This document shows positions 22,064 through 32,785 of a stretch of 64,000 nt of DNA, piece by piece (positions within the stretch are counted from its first letter, which is position 1; each line of letters starts with the position of its first letter). Below the pieces are notes generated by a model that worked only from the letters and a program-made list of their open reading frames with translations, did not search any database and was not told where the DNA came from. Origin of the DNA: Locusta migratoria. Taxonomy: Eukaryota > Arthropoda > Insecta > Orthoptera > Acrididae. Made by a program: the position numbers and the translations under genes. The DNA is taken from the NCBI GenBank assembly GCA_026315105.1, contig CM048744.1, positions 349,393,668 to 349,457,667 of the forward strand, given 5' to 3'.

Positions 22064-22125
22064 CCTCCACTGCTGTTGTGGTCTTCAGTCCTGAGACTGG
22101 TCTGATGCAGCTCTCCACAATAATA
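22064..22125 (-). mobile_element. 3' tip of an RTE-like LINE
   Basis: The minus strand reads GAGAGCTGCATCAGACCAGT, then CTCAGGACTGAAGACCAC, closely matching the LINE end at about 54680-54720 (GAGAGACGCGTCAAACCAGT). Confidence 0.65.
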
Positions 22126-22126
22126 C

Positions 22127-22440
22127 AGATACAGTAGAGCTGCATGTCCTCAGGAAAAGTAACGGCTATAGTTTCCCCTTGCTTTCAGCCGTTCGCAGTA
22201 ACTATGTGGCAAAGCCACATTAGCTGATGTTACAAGATCATCTCAGTCAATCAACCAGACTGTTGCCCCTGTAACTAATAAAAAGGCTGCTGCCCCTCTT
22301 CAGGAACCACATGTTTGTTGGCCGATCCACAGATACCCCTCCGCTGTGGTACGACTATTTGTATCATTGAGGCACGCAAGCCACCCCCACCTCGGCAATG
22401 TCTGTGGTTCATGGGAGTGGTCCACCTCTAAAGAAAGCAG
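22127..22440 (+). repeat. Interspersed repeat common in insects, unclassified
   Basis: Contains CTTGCTTTCAGCCGTTCGCA, CATCCAGACTGTTGCCCC-like sequence, CTGCTGCCCCTCTTCAGGAA and AGGCACGCAAGCC. I recognise this block from orthopteran sequence but cannot name its class. No coding potential. Confidence 0.55.
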
Positions 22441-22644
22441 AAATGAACAGGTGTGTATATTACTGAACTATCAGCATAACAAGTCATGGTTGGAAAATAC
22501 TAACACTGATTACTTATAGAAGAATAGAAAACATGGTTTAAGTCAATATCAGGGTAACAAATTCCACATTGGTTGTTATACGCAAGCGACACTCGGTAAA
22601 ATTTTTCAAGTTATTTACTTTTGAACCAAAAGCAGTTACATTTA

Positions 22645-23285
22645 TAAAAGTGTTCATCTACATCTACATAGATACTCTGCAAATCACATTTAAGTGTCTG
22701 GCAGAGGGTTCATTAACGACTTTCATAACTTTTCTCTACCGTTCCATTCTCTAATAGCACGCGGGAAGAAAGAACACCTAAATCGTTCCGTTTTCGATCT
22801 GATTTCTCTTATTTTATTGGGATGGTCATGTCTCCCTAAGTAGGTGGGTGCAAGCAAAATATTTTCACATTCAGAACTAAAAGTCGGTGATTGGAACTTC
22901 GCAAACAGATCACGCCACAATGAATAACGTCTTTCTTTTAATGATTTCCACCCCAATTCGTGCAACATTTCCGTGACGCTTTCCCCCCGTGACGTGATAA
23001 ACCAAAACGAGCTGCCCTTCTCTGAACCTTCTCAATATCTTCCGTCAGTCCCACCTGGTGAGGGTCCCACAAGGGGCAACAGTACTCCAGGAGAGGACGC
23101 ACAAGTGTGATGTAGGCAGTCTCTTTGGTGGAGCTGGTGCATCTTCTAAGCGTTCTGCCAATGAAACGTAACCTTTGGTTCGCCTTCCCCACAATATTTT
23201 CTGTGTGTTCTCTCCAGTCAAAGTGTTCGTAATTGTAACTCCTAGGTATTTGGTAGAATTTACGACCTTAAGGTTTGACTGATTA
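22645..23285 (-). mobile_element. LINE-A fragment, 5'-truncated
   Basis: Minus-strand frames 23192-22938 and 22968-22723 carry the same C-terminal LINE domain as 13016-13621 (FIGRTLRRCTSSTKETAY, LLEYCCPLWDPHQVGL, ERFRCSFFPRAIREWN), with one frameshift. The 3' end shows GTAGATGTAGATG repeats, the expected short 3' repeat tail of this family. The frame upstream (VVNSTKYLGVTIT) is recognisable to about 23275. Confidence 0.85.
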
Positions 23286-23502
23286 CATGCAGACTAAAAA
23301 CGTAATTATTTTCAGGACATGCAACAATTTTATTCCAGTAACATGCAAGCTAGTAGGACGCCTACAAATTAAATTCATCTACAATGAGTTAGAAATTCTT
23401 TAAAAAAATTATTTTGTATGATATGTTCATTGAAAAGTGTTTCAAGACATCATGGTGATACACCCAACTGAATGAACATTGCCCTTATGTGTGAAGGTGT
23501 GT

Positions 23503-24768
23503 GAGGTGTGTTTGACAAGTAATGAGACTGAGTTTGTACATCACAAAGTTTTTAATTTTTGCAAAGAACAGTGGTATCCCCATCAAAGTGATTGTCTTAG
23601 ACAGCTATAACTAGCATAATCGTTGTCCCCATTATTGGTAACAGTGCTGGAAGTCTCCTATTGGTATAGCTTTTAACTGGTCAGCCAGAGTCTTTTGAAA
23701 GTTCTCCAGAAATAGAAAATGACGTCCTTTTATGACACATTTCAGTTTCAAGAAAAGGAAAAAGTAACAAGAACTCAATTCAGCTGAATTGGAAGGGGGA
23801 CATTGAGGAACAACTGTAATGCGTTTTTAGGTAAAAAAATTCACTGCTTGAAAGGCATGTATGAGGTATGGCATTGTCATTATGCAGACTTTTAAGGACA
23901 TTTTTATAAAACACTTGGTTCACAGTTTATCCTGGTAGCACAAATTATGTGTACACAATATTATTACCAGCAAAAAAAATCAGTATGACCTTCATCTCTG
24001 ATTTGCTCTTTTGACATTGCTTCAATTGAGGAGATGAAGAAGTGTGCCACTGTCTGCTTTGGCACTTTGCTTCGGGATCATAATCAAATATCCAGGATTG
24101 ATCATCTGTTCACCATTCAGCTGAGGAAGTCTTGGTAATTGGCCATCCTCTCAAGAAGATCAATGCTCATGTTTTTTCGATTGTCCTGTTCAGTTGTGAA
24201 GTTTTTCGACACCACTTTGACACAAATCTTTTACATGTTCAAATCGTCTATCAGATTTGATGTACGCTGAAAGTGTTTAAATCTAACTTTTCAGACTTTT
24301 TATCGTTAAACGCCGGTCGATTCTAACAAGAGCCCTCATATGTTCAACTTTTTCATCAGTTTTTGAGGTTGTAAGTTTCCCTGAGCAAGGTTCATTTTCA
24401 ACATTTTCTCGGTCTTCAAAACATGATTTGTGCCAGAAGAAAAGTTGATAAACAATGTTCCCCATACGCTTGTTCAAACTTTTCAAAAGTCAAACTCCTG
24501 GATTCGCCAAGTTTAACAAAAATCTCTATTGCAAAGCTTTGATCTAAATTCCGATGTTCCATTTTTGTAATACGCAACAAAAGCACAAGTTCACTTATGG
24601 CGTTGTCAAAACTATTGTATTAGCTGTATGGAGTTGTAACTCTGACTAATGAAGAGGAAGGGATAAACAAACTGGTCTAGAATAGTACATTAGACACAAC
24701 ATTGACAGATAGCCCACAGTGTTGCCAGTTTCATAACCTTACCAGCACACTTTACTAACACACCTCTC
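23503..24768 (-). mobile_element. Mariner element, about 1.27 kb, inactive
   Basis: The ends GAGGTGTGTTTGACAAG (23503 onward) and GAGAGGTGTGTTAGTAAAG (inward from 24768) form terminal inverted repeats, and the length is that of a typical mariner. It encloses a decayed transposase on the minus strand. Confidence 0.8.
23570..24562 (-). pseudogene. Mariner transposase, multiply frameshifted
   Basis: ATG at 24562 begins MEHRNLDQSFAIEIFVKLGE. The first helix-turn-helix continues, then CFEDRENVENEPCSGK and TSKTDEKVEHMRALVRIDRR mark the linker. The catalytic region is in broken frames: a stretch near 23750 reads LSSCYFFLFLKLKCVIKGRH, matching the block just after the third Asp of DD34D mariners, and LADQLKAIPIGDFQHCYQ gives the C-terminus. 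Several stops make it dead. Confidence 0.8.
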
Positions 24769-24769
24769 A

Positions 24770-26150
24770 AACCGAGCTCGACAATTCGTAGTAGTGCAAT
24801 TTTCCTGTAATTACAAGATTATTGAAATTCATACTTCTTCTACATAAATAGATCTATGGAAGTTTGATAAACAGTTTACATGAATGTTCTGCAATATTAA
24901 ACTACCCTCTATATAACTACTGAGTCCAAATTCTCCTTATTCATATAGACACGTGAGCTGTAATTGTCTGTGCATCATAAGAAATATGGAATCGAATTGA
25001 TGCCTGTGTTTCTGTTCTCAGAAATCGACAGAACTCAGTTGTTTCTTGCTGGCTTACCTCACACATGCTGTCACTCTTACCGCATTTCAGGATCTCCTTC
25101 TTTGCTGACTAGAGATGGACACATGTGACTCTCCAATTGTCTCGACTGAAACTAATATTACTTCAGGAATTGCATAGACCATTACTGGGATCAGTGGATT
25201 GTTGAGAAATGTGTCACAGCGTTATTTTGTTTACTCTTAGAGGAAACACAGAAAATAATTTCTGACTTACAAAGAAATTAGTCCAGCCATAGTAACAGAT
25301 CTGACCTCAAAAGGGACAAGTGAAAAAACGTCTAGGGACCTCGGACAAGAAGGAATCCATGGAATGAAAAGAAAAGACTGGGAAAAACAGTGAAGTATTT
25401 TTGTATCTTAATACAATGATGATAGACAGCTACTTCTTCTGGCATAAACACATGCAAATAATTTATTTTGTTTAATTGGTAGCTCACTGGTGAGATGCCA
25501 CACCATCAATCCAAAAGTCTGTTGTTCAATGCCTGCTCAGTCCTGGAACTTTTGCTTATCATTTCTTTCACCTATGTGAAAGGAATTTTAATGTGAAAAA
25601 TACCGAGCTACAATGTGGTTCAGAGAGCACCTAAAATGTAAGTACACTTGTAACATGACAGGAGAGTTGTCATGTGCCGCCTTGCTCGTAAATTTCAAAA
25701 TGCAATTTGGGAAACCACAACCTCTTCCTTCGCAGTAGCCTGCTGACAACAGTTCAGTCGTAAGCTAAACAGTGTGCATATGTAAGTTATTATCCCTACC
25801 AAGACACTGAAAGATTTATAGTATCCGCAAACACCGTTTAAAATTTTAGTAAAGCACACTCACAGTTTATTGTATGGCACACGTTGACACCATAAACCCA
25901 ACATGCATCTGACCTTTTTTTCTACAAGACTGAAGTTCATAAGTATCCACACGCAAGGATTTAATTCCAATAGCAAAACAGTAAGAAGTTAGCCTACAAG
26001 TACTGTCAGTATGTACACACCAGCCAACAGAAATAAACAACACAGTCCATAATATAATACTTATAACAGCTGTAAGGGCTCCGCTGATGATGCAAATAAA
26101 TGTTCATATGTGTGCCTTTATTCTTCTTTATCTAATTAATACACTTTCAA
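24770..26150. other. No gene seen
   Basis: Apart from the decayed SINE-2 copy at 25472-25640, nothing is recognised. Confidence 0.5.
25472..25640 (+). mobile_element. SINE-2, old copy
   Basis: The tRNA-like head (TAGCTCACTGGTGAGATGCC, then TTGTTCAATGCCTG) is followed by TTTCACCTATGTGAAAG and GTGAAAAATACCGAGCTACA, which match the better-kept copies at 33526 and 46268. No TSD was found. Confidence 0.65.
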
Positions 26151-26154
26151 ATTA

Positions 26155-26745
26155 AATCCTCAAATGAAATAAGGTAATTTGGAAGACTCTGTGTACATCA
26201 AAGTAGCAGCGGCGCTGCGGTCGATACCTATCGAACGGTTCATTCTCGAGATCCTGTCTGCAAAACATTAATGATATGTAATCAGGCAATAAGAAGTAAA
26301 CAGAACGTGGAACTCGCCGAGACGGTAAGTAAAATTTTACACATGACGGCAATTACTTTTTCTGAACGGACAAGGGTACATACAAGAACTTGCCAACCAC
26401 ATATCAGGAACAGCATTTCTTAGTTATGCCTTCATTAGTGCTTCGTACAGGCCATCATGTAAATAAATAATGCTGTTCCTGTTCCATGGTTGATAGGTTA
26501 TTGTATGCACCCTTTCTGGTCGGTAAATTAATTATCCGCATGAAGGAAACATTTGATGCCAACATTTGCAAACTTTGTATTACAATGTGTTCTATTTACT
26601 TCTTATTGCCTGATTACATATCAGAAATGTTTAGTCGTTTGCGCCGACAGACTCTCGAGAGCAAACCGTTCGATAGGTATCGACCTCAGCGGCACCACGA
26701 CATCGATGTACACGGATTCTTCCAAAGTACCGAAATAAATATATT
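26155..26745. mobile_element. 590-bp foldback element
   Basis: The left arm (26155 to about 26430) and right arm (about 26460-26745) are inverted copies over nearly their whole length. Shared blocks include GTCGATACCTATCGAACGGT, TATGTAATCAGGCAATAAGA and AGGAACAGCATT. Both arms translate to similar peptides (SVYFLLPDYIS...PFDRYRPQR) on opposite strands, which simply reflects the palindrome. No TSD is evident. Confidence 0.8.
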
Positions 26746-26749
26746 TTGT

Positions 26750-27756
26750 TACAGTCTGACACTGCACTGAAAAGTGTTCAGTTAGTTAAAGTATTATGTG
26801 AATGTCTATTTAGCCAGATGCTAGCAAAAGCTGTTATTCGATGTTCGATTGTTTCAAAGATAACTAGTAATACATCTGCTCTCCACATCTCTGAGTATTA
26901 AAGTCACTTTGAATATTTCAACAGAAAGAAAAAATATTAAAATTTCTCTCTTTTCACTTCATGGGCTATGCACAGTTCAATAAATTTTTTACTATCTTAA
27001 TTAAAGTAATGTTTTACCTTCCTTAAGTAACTTGTCTTTCCTTTATAATGAACTAAATGCTGCCTTAGCACAGGTTAAGCAACAAATCACTGTTTCACTC
27101 CAAATTCACACATAGTCTCACTGTTTAATAGAAAATATAGTAATCGATTTTTTATCTGGTTAAAAGAATTAGTCTTTCTATTACCATCTATCCTTTTGTA
27201 ACTATAGCTCCTCTGAGTTCTGATATTTCAAACTACAACAAAGACGGGGTACGCAGAATTTAGTTTAATGTACCACAGCTTTATTGTTTCTCAGTTTATT
27301 CATTTACAGCAACAAAGGTAAATAACGAGGGCCAACTAGTATCTCTACTCACACTAACGGCATTGAACCCCATAAGATATATATATATATATATACTATG
27401 TGTCACCATCACGTTTACTAGTTGGAAACAAAATAAAAAATAAATTCCATTTGCAGCTATTACTGTTATTGTTAATTCCTTCAAAACGAGAGCTCTGCCT
27501 CTTCAGGTGATGGCAATATCGCGACCCACTAATCTTTTACGAATATTATTAGCCACTCATTATTTAAGCGAACTGAAAACTTTGCTGTGCATTGCGATGT
27601 AATTTGGGCCTATCTACACGTAGTTCCAAAGCATAAAATTATTGCTGGCGCAATCAATACGTACGTCTTAATTAATTAACTCGCAGGCAATAGTATTATT
27701 CACATCTCGTGGAATCGGGTGTACTGCGTCTTCCAAACACGATATTTCGTCACCGT
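26750..27756. other. No gene; short (TA)n at about 27376-27397
   Basis: AT-rich anonymous sequence. Nothing supports a coding region. Confidence 0.5.
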
Positions 27757-27899
27757 AAAGGTCGGGACACATATCCGGGCCGTGTCCGGACGGAGTGTCA
27801 GACGGGTGACGTTCCTCTAGCGGCCACACGCCCGTGTCTCAGTTCATTGTAGTGACTCGGACGTGCTCATCTGTGTTCCTGTTTGTGAAAGTTGTAAAT

Positions 27900-28531
27900 A
27901 TGTTCGCTAATTTTAGTAATAGTGAATTAGGACTCGTAGCACTTGCTTCAGACGAAGAAGAAACGGAAGCAAGGCAAAGAAAACGAAGAACTCTATGGGT
28001 CTACAGCACCTGGAAAACAAGACAAGTACAGGGAGAATTTCTAACATTATTTCTTCAACTCAAGGATGATGAGACGAAGTTTTATGAATATATTAGGATG
28101 ACGCAGCACACCTTCTGTCGACTTTTAAAGAAACACCTTCTGTCAACTTTCAAATGTTTGTAAAGCTTATGGGACGTAACTACGGGGTCATCAGTCCCTA
28201 AACTTACAAACTACTTATCAACTATCTTATACTAAGGACGGCACAAATATCCATTCCCGAGGGGGGATTCGAACCCTTCAGAGAGATGCTAAAAACCTTA
28301 CAATGATTGTTACAGCACGTGTATACTGTACAACTTTATTCGAAAAATGGAAGGTTACACAGTGCCCGAACAGAGACTGGATCAAAAGGAAACTGCTGGA
28401 GGGTCAGAAAGAGAATAAAATCTTCAAAAGCTATCATGAGTTCGTGGGATATCAGATGCTGCATTTTATGTACGAGACCAACTAAAAAATTCTTCAATTC
28501 TCCGCAAGCGAGTTTGGAATGGGATGGGTAG
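27900..28531 (+). pseudogene. HARBI1-like PIF/Harbinger transposase, ends only
   Basis: ATG at 27900 opens an acidic N-terminus, then RTLWVYSTWKTRQVQGEF and FYEYIRMTQHTFCRLLKK, the conserved W-V-x-x-x-x-x-R...G-E-F and R-M-x-x-x-F blocks of HARBI1-type transposases. A SINE interrupts at about 28149. After it, IVTARVY resembles the late (I-V-K-A...L-H-N) block, and AFYVRDQLKN then FFNSPQASLEW (one frame shift between) matches the C-terminus. The whole DDE catalytic core between them is missing, so it cannot be active. Confidence 0.75.
28149..28277 (-). mobile_element. SINE-1, head-truncated
   Basis: Tail CAAATGTTTGTAAAGCTTATGG through the B box GGGGGGATTCGAACCC; the A-box end of the tRNA head is missing at 28277. 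No clear TSD, so the truncation may reflect the deletion that removed the transposase core. Confidence 0.85.
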
Positions 28532-28740
28532 AACACGTCGCCTAGACGATATACCAGTGACATAAAGCAAAAACATATATGTTTGCGAAATAAAGAGTAA
28601 ATTAATATTTGTCTGGTATTAAAAATTGTAGAATTTTTACATTACTAAATACATATTTTTCTTATATTCTAACTTGTATAATTTTATATTACTAAATATA
28701 TATTTTTCTGGTATTGAAACTTGAATCATTTTTATCTTAC

Positions 28741-28873
28741 CTTTGGCTTGCAAATATGCTGCATTTGTCTTCCATACTTTGTCCTTGTAATCGATATTCC
28801 GGTACTTCACGTCTGTCTGGTCGTAAAGTACCGGAAACTTACGAACCTCTTCTGTTAAACGTTCCGCGTCCAT
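28741..28873 (-). pseudogene. MADF-domain protein, first exon (Harbinger partner gene)
   Basis: The minus-strand ATG at 28873 gives MDAERLTEEVRKFPVLYDQ, then KYRNIDYKDKVWKTNAAYL, the hydrophobic pattern of a MADF/Myb-SANT DNA-binding domain. At 28741 the frame meets a consensus donor, AAG|GTAAGATAA, so the coding part is 44 codons plus one base. PIF/Harbinger elements carry such a second gene, whose product helps the transposase enter the nucleus and bind ends (family knowledge). No further exon is present; the deletion removed it. Confidence 0.7.
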
Positions 28874-29127
28874 TTCTTACAACAAACAGTTTTCCATTGT
28901 TGAGAAACAGTACCGTCGCGTCGTCCGGCGTCCGTGCCCGTCACGTGAAAAATTAAACTGCGAATTCCGCCAGGCCCGCTCCCGGTTCGTTGACGTTCCG
29001 TGCCCGGCCCGTGTCACGTATGGCCACCTACATTTATTTCAATGGTATATTTCGCTCTCCGGGTGACGGCAGATACTCGAACGTGTTCCGGCCCTGACAC
29101 GGCCCGGATGTGTGTGTCCACACCTTT

Positions 29128-29581
29128 AAGAGGAAACGCGTAAGAGGAATAAAGATTTCACCACCGTCTGGCTATTCATCATTACTGCAGCCTAAGAGCT
29201 GTTTTAAAACCATTTTTGTAACAAACTACTTAACCCCTTCAATCCTGAATTATTTTTAAAATAGAACAAAAAATTTAATATTCACAGAATATATGACATC
29301 AACTGCAATTGGGCAAAACTGAAAATGTGAACCCACCCGAGATTCGAACCTGGATCTCCTGCTTTCTAGGCAGTTGCGATGACCCCTACACCACTGGGGA
29401 CACAGTGACCACAGCCCCTGCAAGGACTACCTAAGCACGCCTCCCATCAGATACAAATTCCCAGCTTCGCCCTGCCCACAGTACTCAAACTCGTAGTTAT
29501 GAAACTAATTCCCGAAAGAGTAAGGGCTTCAATCTTGCCCACCTCTCTCCACTAACGATAGGATCATTGCCCGTCACCGGC

Positions 29582-29611
<30 letters not shown>
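29128..29611 (-). mobile_element. SINE-3 copy (29268-29470) and flanks
   Basis: On the minus strand a tRNA-like head (CAGTGGTGTAGGGGTCATCG, B box CCAGGTTCGAATCTC) is followed by GTTGATGTCATATATTCTG. The copy lacks the rest of its tail at 29268. The stretch 29470-29611 is anonymous and ends in TA and TG repeats (29582-29611). Confidence 0.75.
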
Positions 29612-29612
<1 letters not shown>

Positions 29613-29694
29613 GCGTCTGTTCCGAAAGAACAGACGTCACTTCTGATCCTGCAGTTGTTATTATTTAATATTCACAGAATATATGACATCAACT
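29612..29694 (-). repeat. SINE-3 tail, inverted relative to the next head
   Basis: Reads GACGTCTGTTCTTTCGGAAC in inverse, then the GTTATTATTTAATATTCACA block. It abuts a plus-strand SINE-3 head at 29696, an arrangement that a single insertion does not give. Confidence 0.7.
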
Positions 29695-29695
29695 G

Positions 29696-29756
29696 CGAGG
29701 CGTGCTTAGGTAGTCCTTGCAGGTACAGTGATCACTGTATCCCCAGTGGTGTGGGT
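29696..29756 (+). repeat. SINE-3 head, left half of a split copy
   Basis: GGCGTGCTTAGGTAGTCCTT through CCCCAGTGGTGTGGG matches the 5' region of the copy at 29268-29470 (inverse). The rest of this SINE resumes at 31866, after the LINE. Confidence 0.7.
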
Positions 29757-31865
29757 TTAGTGCTCATTTCATACAGCTCATAAGTAAGTGCATTTCAGGA
29801 ACGTACTCCAGAATCAAAATCAATGGTCAAATAAGTACTCCAGTCCCCATCAAGAAGTCCGTGAGGCAGGGTTGCCCTCTTTCGATGACGCTGTACGCCA
29901 TCGCCGTGGAGCCTCTACTTTCACAGCTGCACCTGAGACTCGAGGGGTTACAAATGTTTGGTATCAAGACAGTATGTCACGCATATGCTGATGATGTCAG
30001 TCTTATCGTGAACACAACGGCTGAAATCGAAACTGCACGAGAAGTGATCCAAGCATATGCCAATGCATCTGGTGCTAAACTCAATGAATTCAAATCGAAG
30101 ATATTACCTATAGGACCACGATCGGAGAACGTGCATTTAACATGGTTGCAACCCATAAATCGGATCACCCACTTAGGTATGATTCTAACGCCGAATCCAA
30201 GGGAGATGGCCATTGCCAATTGGACTCATAAACTCAATATATTCCGCGCCACACTCCATGACAACAAAAATAGGAATCTAAACAGGCTACAGAGAGCCCT
30301 CTTCGTTAATATTTACGCACTCAGTAAAATATATCACATAGCCGCGGTACTACCTCCACCAAAGGACATAGCCCACAAGATTTTTGCCGCAGCGTATTGG
30401 TTCATTTGGCGAGGTAACATATTCAAGGTCAACATGCCAACTATGGCGCTCTCTCGGACAGAAGGGGGCTTGGGAGTGAAAGACGTCCAACTACAATGCA
30501 CTGCTATGTTTTTGAACCGTATTGGAAAAATCCTACAGTCTCCGCATAAAACAATCACGCAGATACTATTCACCAGCCTAGCCCCCAGCAGTAGATCTGC
30601 TCCCGTCAACGTTGGACGCATAAATGCACAACTTGACTACGTCCGGCTTTTTTACCTCGAAAGCAGCTACATTCCAGATCTGCGACAACTCTTCAACACT
30701 GCAAAAATTTATGGTCATCTTACGAGACGGCACAGACCAAACCCTGTGGAGTTGAAGTACCCACAGATTGATTGGACGAACGTTTGGAAGAATATTAACA
30801 ATTCCACACTTCCATCACGAACTGCATCCGTCTGGTATGACATTGTGAACGATAAGGTTCCAACAGGAGAAAAACTCCACAAGATTCACCTCAAACAGAG
30901 TCCGTACTGTGAACACTGCCATGTCGTCGACACATTGGCACACACACTCACGTGCAGAGATAAATTTCAAATCTGGAAATGGACTAGAAAAAAACTAGCT
31001 ACAATCAACAGGACCGCTGAAAGTACGATAACGCTTCGAGATGTCCTATGGCCGGACTGGCATTTATTTCCAAAATCAAAAAACAACAGCTACGCATGGG
31101 TCATCGGCCAATTCGCGTACTTTACAATGACGTATAAAAGTGCGAGTTTGAACGAATACGTACAATATATTACGGAAGAACATCATAACTTCCGGAAATG
31201 CCCAAAATATAAAAGATTAGTGCAAAATTTTTTGTCCCACACGTTACCGTAATGATTTGAGAATTTGTTTCCATTTCTCGATCACGACAGAAGAATGGAA
31301 GCGCTCCTTGGTTACTCGGACATCACAGATTTCGAGATAATTTAAAGAACAAAAGAAAAAGATACACGGACGAACAATTGAAACTAAGATCTGAAACGAA
31401 GCGATTGACAGAGTACGAACAGAAAGGAAGACATACAAGAAGGAAAGGTTTTTCCTGGCAGCGTCCGTAGCAAATGTATGGCCGCTGGCACTCAAATATG
31501 ATTTCGTTTCTTGAATTTTGATTTATTTTTATTGTTACTTGGAGACTTTCAGTTCCTACGTTAGGGACAGTGGATGAAGGATCCAATTTTTTATTGCAGG
31601 TTTCTCCTGCTGTTGTGTTTCTTTGATTTTTATTTATTTATTACGAATATGTACAGCAGGCCATCGTGTGGCTCCGCCGACTGTAAAGCACAGGGCTACG
31701 AGAAGTCAAAATAAGCAACGAGACAGACAGACGACGAACACGAGACCAAGCTTAGTGCTTGGGGATTACAACATGGATATAAACCACGCGAAGAAGAGCA
31801 CTGCGCGAGGACAGTCTGCTGCGAAGACCACGAAAAAAAAGAAAAAAAAAAAAAAAAAAAAAAAA
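29757..31865 (+). mobile_element. L1-like LINE, 5'-truncated, poly(A)-tailed
   Basis: Coding starts inside the reverse transcriptase, ends at 31252, and is followed by about 580 bases of 3' sequence and a poly(A) run (about 31832-31865). GTGGTGTGGG before the element and GTGGTGTAGG after it look like the TSD and place the insertion within a SINE-3. The poly(A) tail and 5' truncation are typical of L1-type target-primed insertion. Confidence 0.82.
29798..31252 (+). CDS. L1/Tx1-like reverse transcriptase, C-terminal part, still open
   Basis: The frame is open from about 29798 to the stop at 31252 (more than 480 codons; 463 from the first GTG). It contains KKSVRQGCPLSMTLYAIAVE, the CHAYADDVSLIV active site with both aspartates, NASGAKLNEFKSK, EGGLGVKDVQLQCTAMF, and near the end a CCHC zinc-binding knuckle (CEHCHVVDTLAHTLTC). 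It lacks the endonuclease and the RT fingers, so it cannot mobilise itself. The absence of stops over 1.4 kb indicates a young copy. The clade call is from motif style. Confidence 0.83.
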   Translation, partial: GTYSRIKINGQISTPVPIKKSVRQGCPLSMTLYAIAVEPLLSQLHLRLEGLQMFGIKTVCHAYADDVSLIVNTTAEIETAREVIQAYANASGAKLNEFKSKILPIGPRSENVHLTWLQPINRITHLGMILTPNPREMAIANWTHKLNIFRATLHDNKNRNLNRLQRALFVNIYALSKIYHIAAVLPPPKDIAHKIFAAAYWFIWRGNIFKVNMPTMALSRTEGGLGVKDVQLQCTAMFLNRIGKILQSPHKTITQILFTSLAPSSRSAPVNVGRINAQLDYVRLFYLESSYIPDLRQLFNTAKIYGHLTRRHRPNPVELKYPQIDWTNVWKNINNSTLPSRTASVWYDIVNDKVPTGEKLHKIHLKQSPYCEHCHVVDTLAHTLTCRDKFQIWKWTRKKLATINRTAESTITLRDVLWPDWHLFPKSKNNSYAWVIGQFAYFTMTYKSASLNEYVQYITEEHHNFRKCPKYKRLVQNFLSHTLP

Positions 31866-32205
31866 GTGGTGTAGGGGTCAGCGCAATTGCCTCGAAAGCA
31901 GGAGAGCCGGTTTCGAATCCCGGCTGGGTACATATTTTCACCTTTGCCCAATCACAGTTGATGTCATATATTCTGTGAATATTAAATAATAACAACTGCA
32001 GGATCAGAAGTGACGTCTGTTCTTTCGGAACAGACGCCACATGTATATACAAACAAAAAATATTTTTGCAACGTTTGCCCAGTCACAGTTGATGTCATAT
32101 ATTATGTGAATATTAAATAATAACAACTGCAGGATCAGAAGTGACGCCTGTTCTTTCGGAACAGACGCCACATGTATATACAAACAAAAAATATTTTTGC
32201 ACTTT
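31866..32205 (+). mobile_element. SINE-3, right half, with duplicated tail
   Basis: GTGGTGTAGGGGTCAGCGCA, B box CGGTTTCGAATCCCGGC, then a 131-bp tail unit present twice (31943-32073 and 32074 to about 32204). Each unit includes GTCTGTTCTTTCGGAACAGA, an 8-bp stem around TTTCG. The units differ at a few bases. Confidence 0.8.
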
Positions 32206-32581
32206 TTCATGTGTATAATAAAAACCTTTATATCGTAAATATGAGTGAAATAAACGTTTGTTACCTTTGGTTTAAAAATTAAAAAAAATAAGGGCAGTAA
32301 GTTGGTCACCGGGTCTGCAACGCACCTAACGATATGAAATAAGACATCAGCAGTAACACATGTTACAGCCTATTATGGAACTGCTTTCTCAAAGTGGAAT
32401 TTGTACAAAATACAAAAATCAATACATAATGTAATTTCAGTTACTGATACCATGTGTACAGCACTCGGAAATGCGTCCGCTATCGTCAATGTTACTCATT
32501 GTCATAGACAATTGTGGTGACAGAAGACAGCATGAAGTAGGAAACTAAAAGCGACACATGTCCAGGAAAGAGGCCAATGCA
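32206..32581. other. No gene seen
   Basis: Anonymous AT-rich sequence. Confidence 0.5.
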
Positions 32582-32779
32582 AATGTTCAAAAGTTTGTAA
32601 AGCTTATGGGACTTAACTGTGGGATCATCAGTCCCTAAACTTACAAATCACTTATAAACTTACTTATACTAAAGACAGCACAAACTCCATGCCCGAGGGA
32701 GGATTCGAACCCCCCACAGGGAACGGCGTTGTGCGTCGGAGCATAGCGCCTCAATGCGCTCGGCTACTCCTCCGCAGCA
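32582..32779 (-). mobile_element. SINE-1 variant
   Basis: The tail (CAAATGTTCAAAAGTTTG in inverse) through the B box and a diverged head ending GCGGAGGAGTAGCCGAGCGC on the minus strand. No unambiguous TSD. Confidence 0.85.
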
Positions 32780-32785
32780 AACCGA

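Larger units (their letters stand above)
27757..29127 (+). mobile_element. PIF/Harbinger element, internally deleted
   Basis: The terminal inverted repeats begin AAAGGTCGGGACACA (left) and AAAGGTGTGGACACA (right, inward), followed on both sides by ATCCGGGCCGTGTC. Flanking trinucleotides TAA and TTA fit the T-W-A target of the superfamily, although they differ by one base. Inside are the N- and C-terminal ends of a HARBI1-like transposase on the plus strand and the first exon of a MADF protein on the minus strand. The ends are far more GC-rich than the surroundings. Confidence 0.82.

Noticed and set aside
29798..31252. 463-codon frame as a host gene
   Set aside because: Reverse transcriptase motifs, 5' truncation, poly(A) tail and TSD mark it as a LINE.
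31623..31874. 83-codon lysine-tailed frame
   Set aside because: The lysine run is the LINE poly(A) tail; the frame is in the 3' untranslated part.
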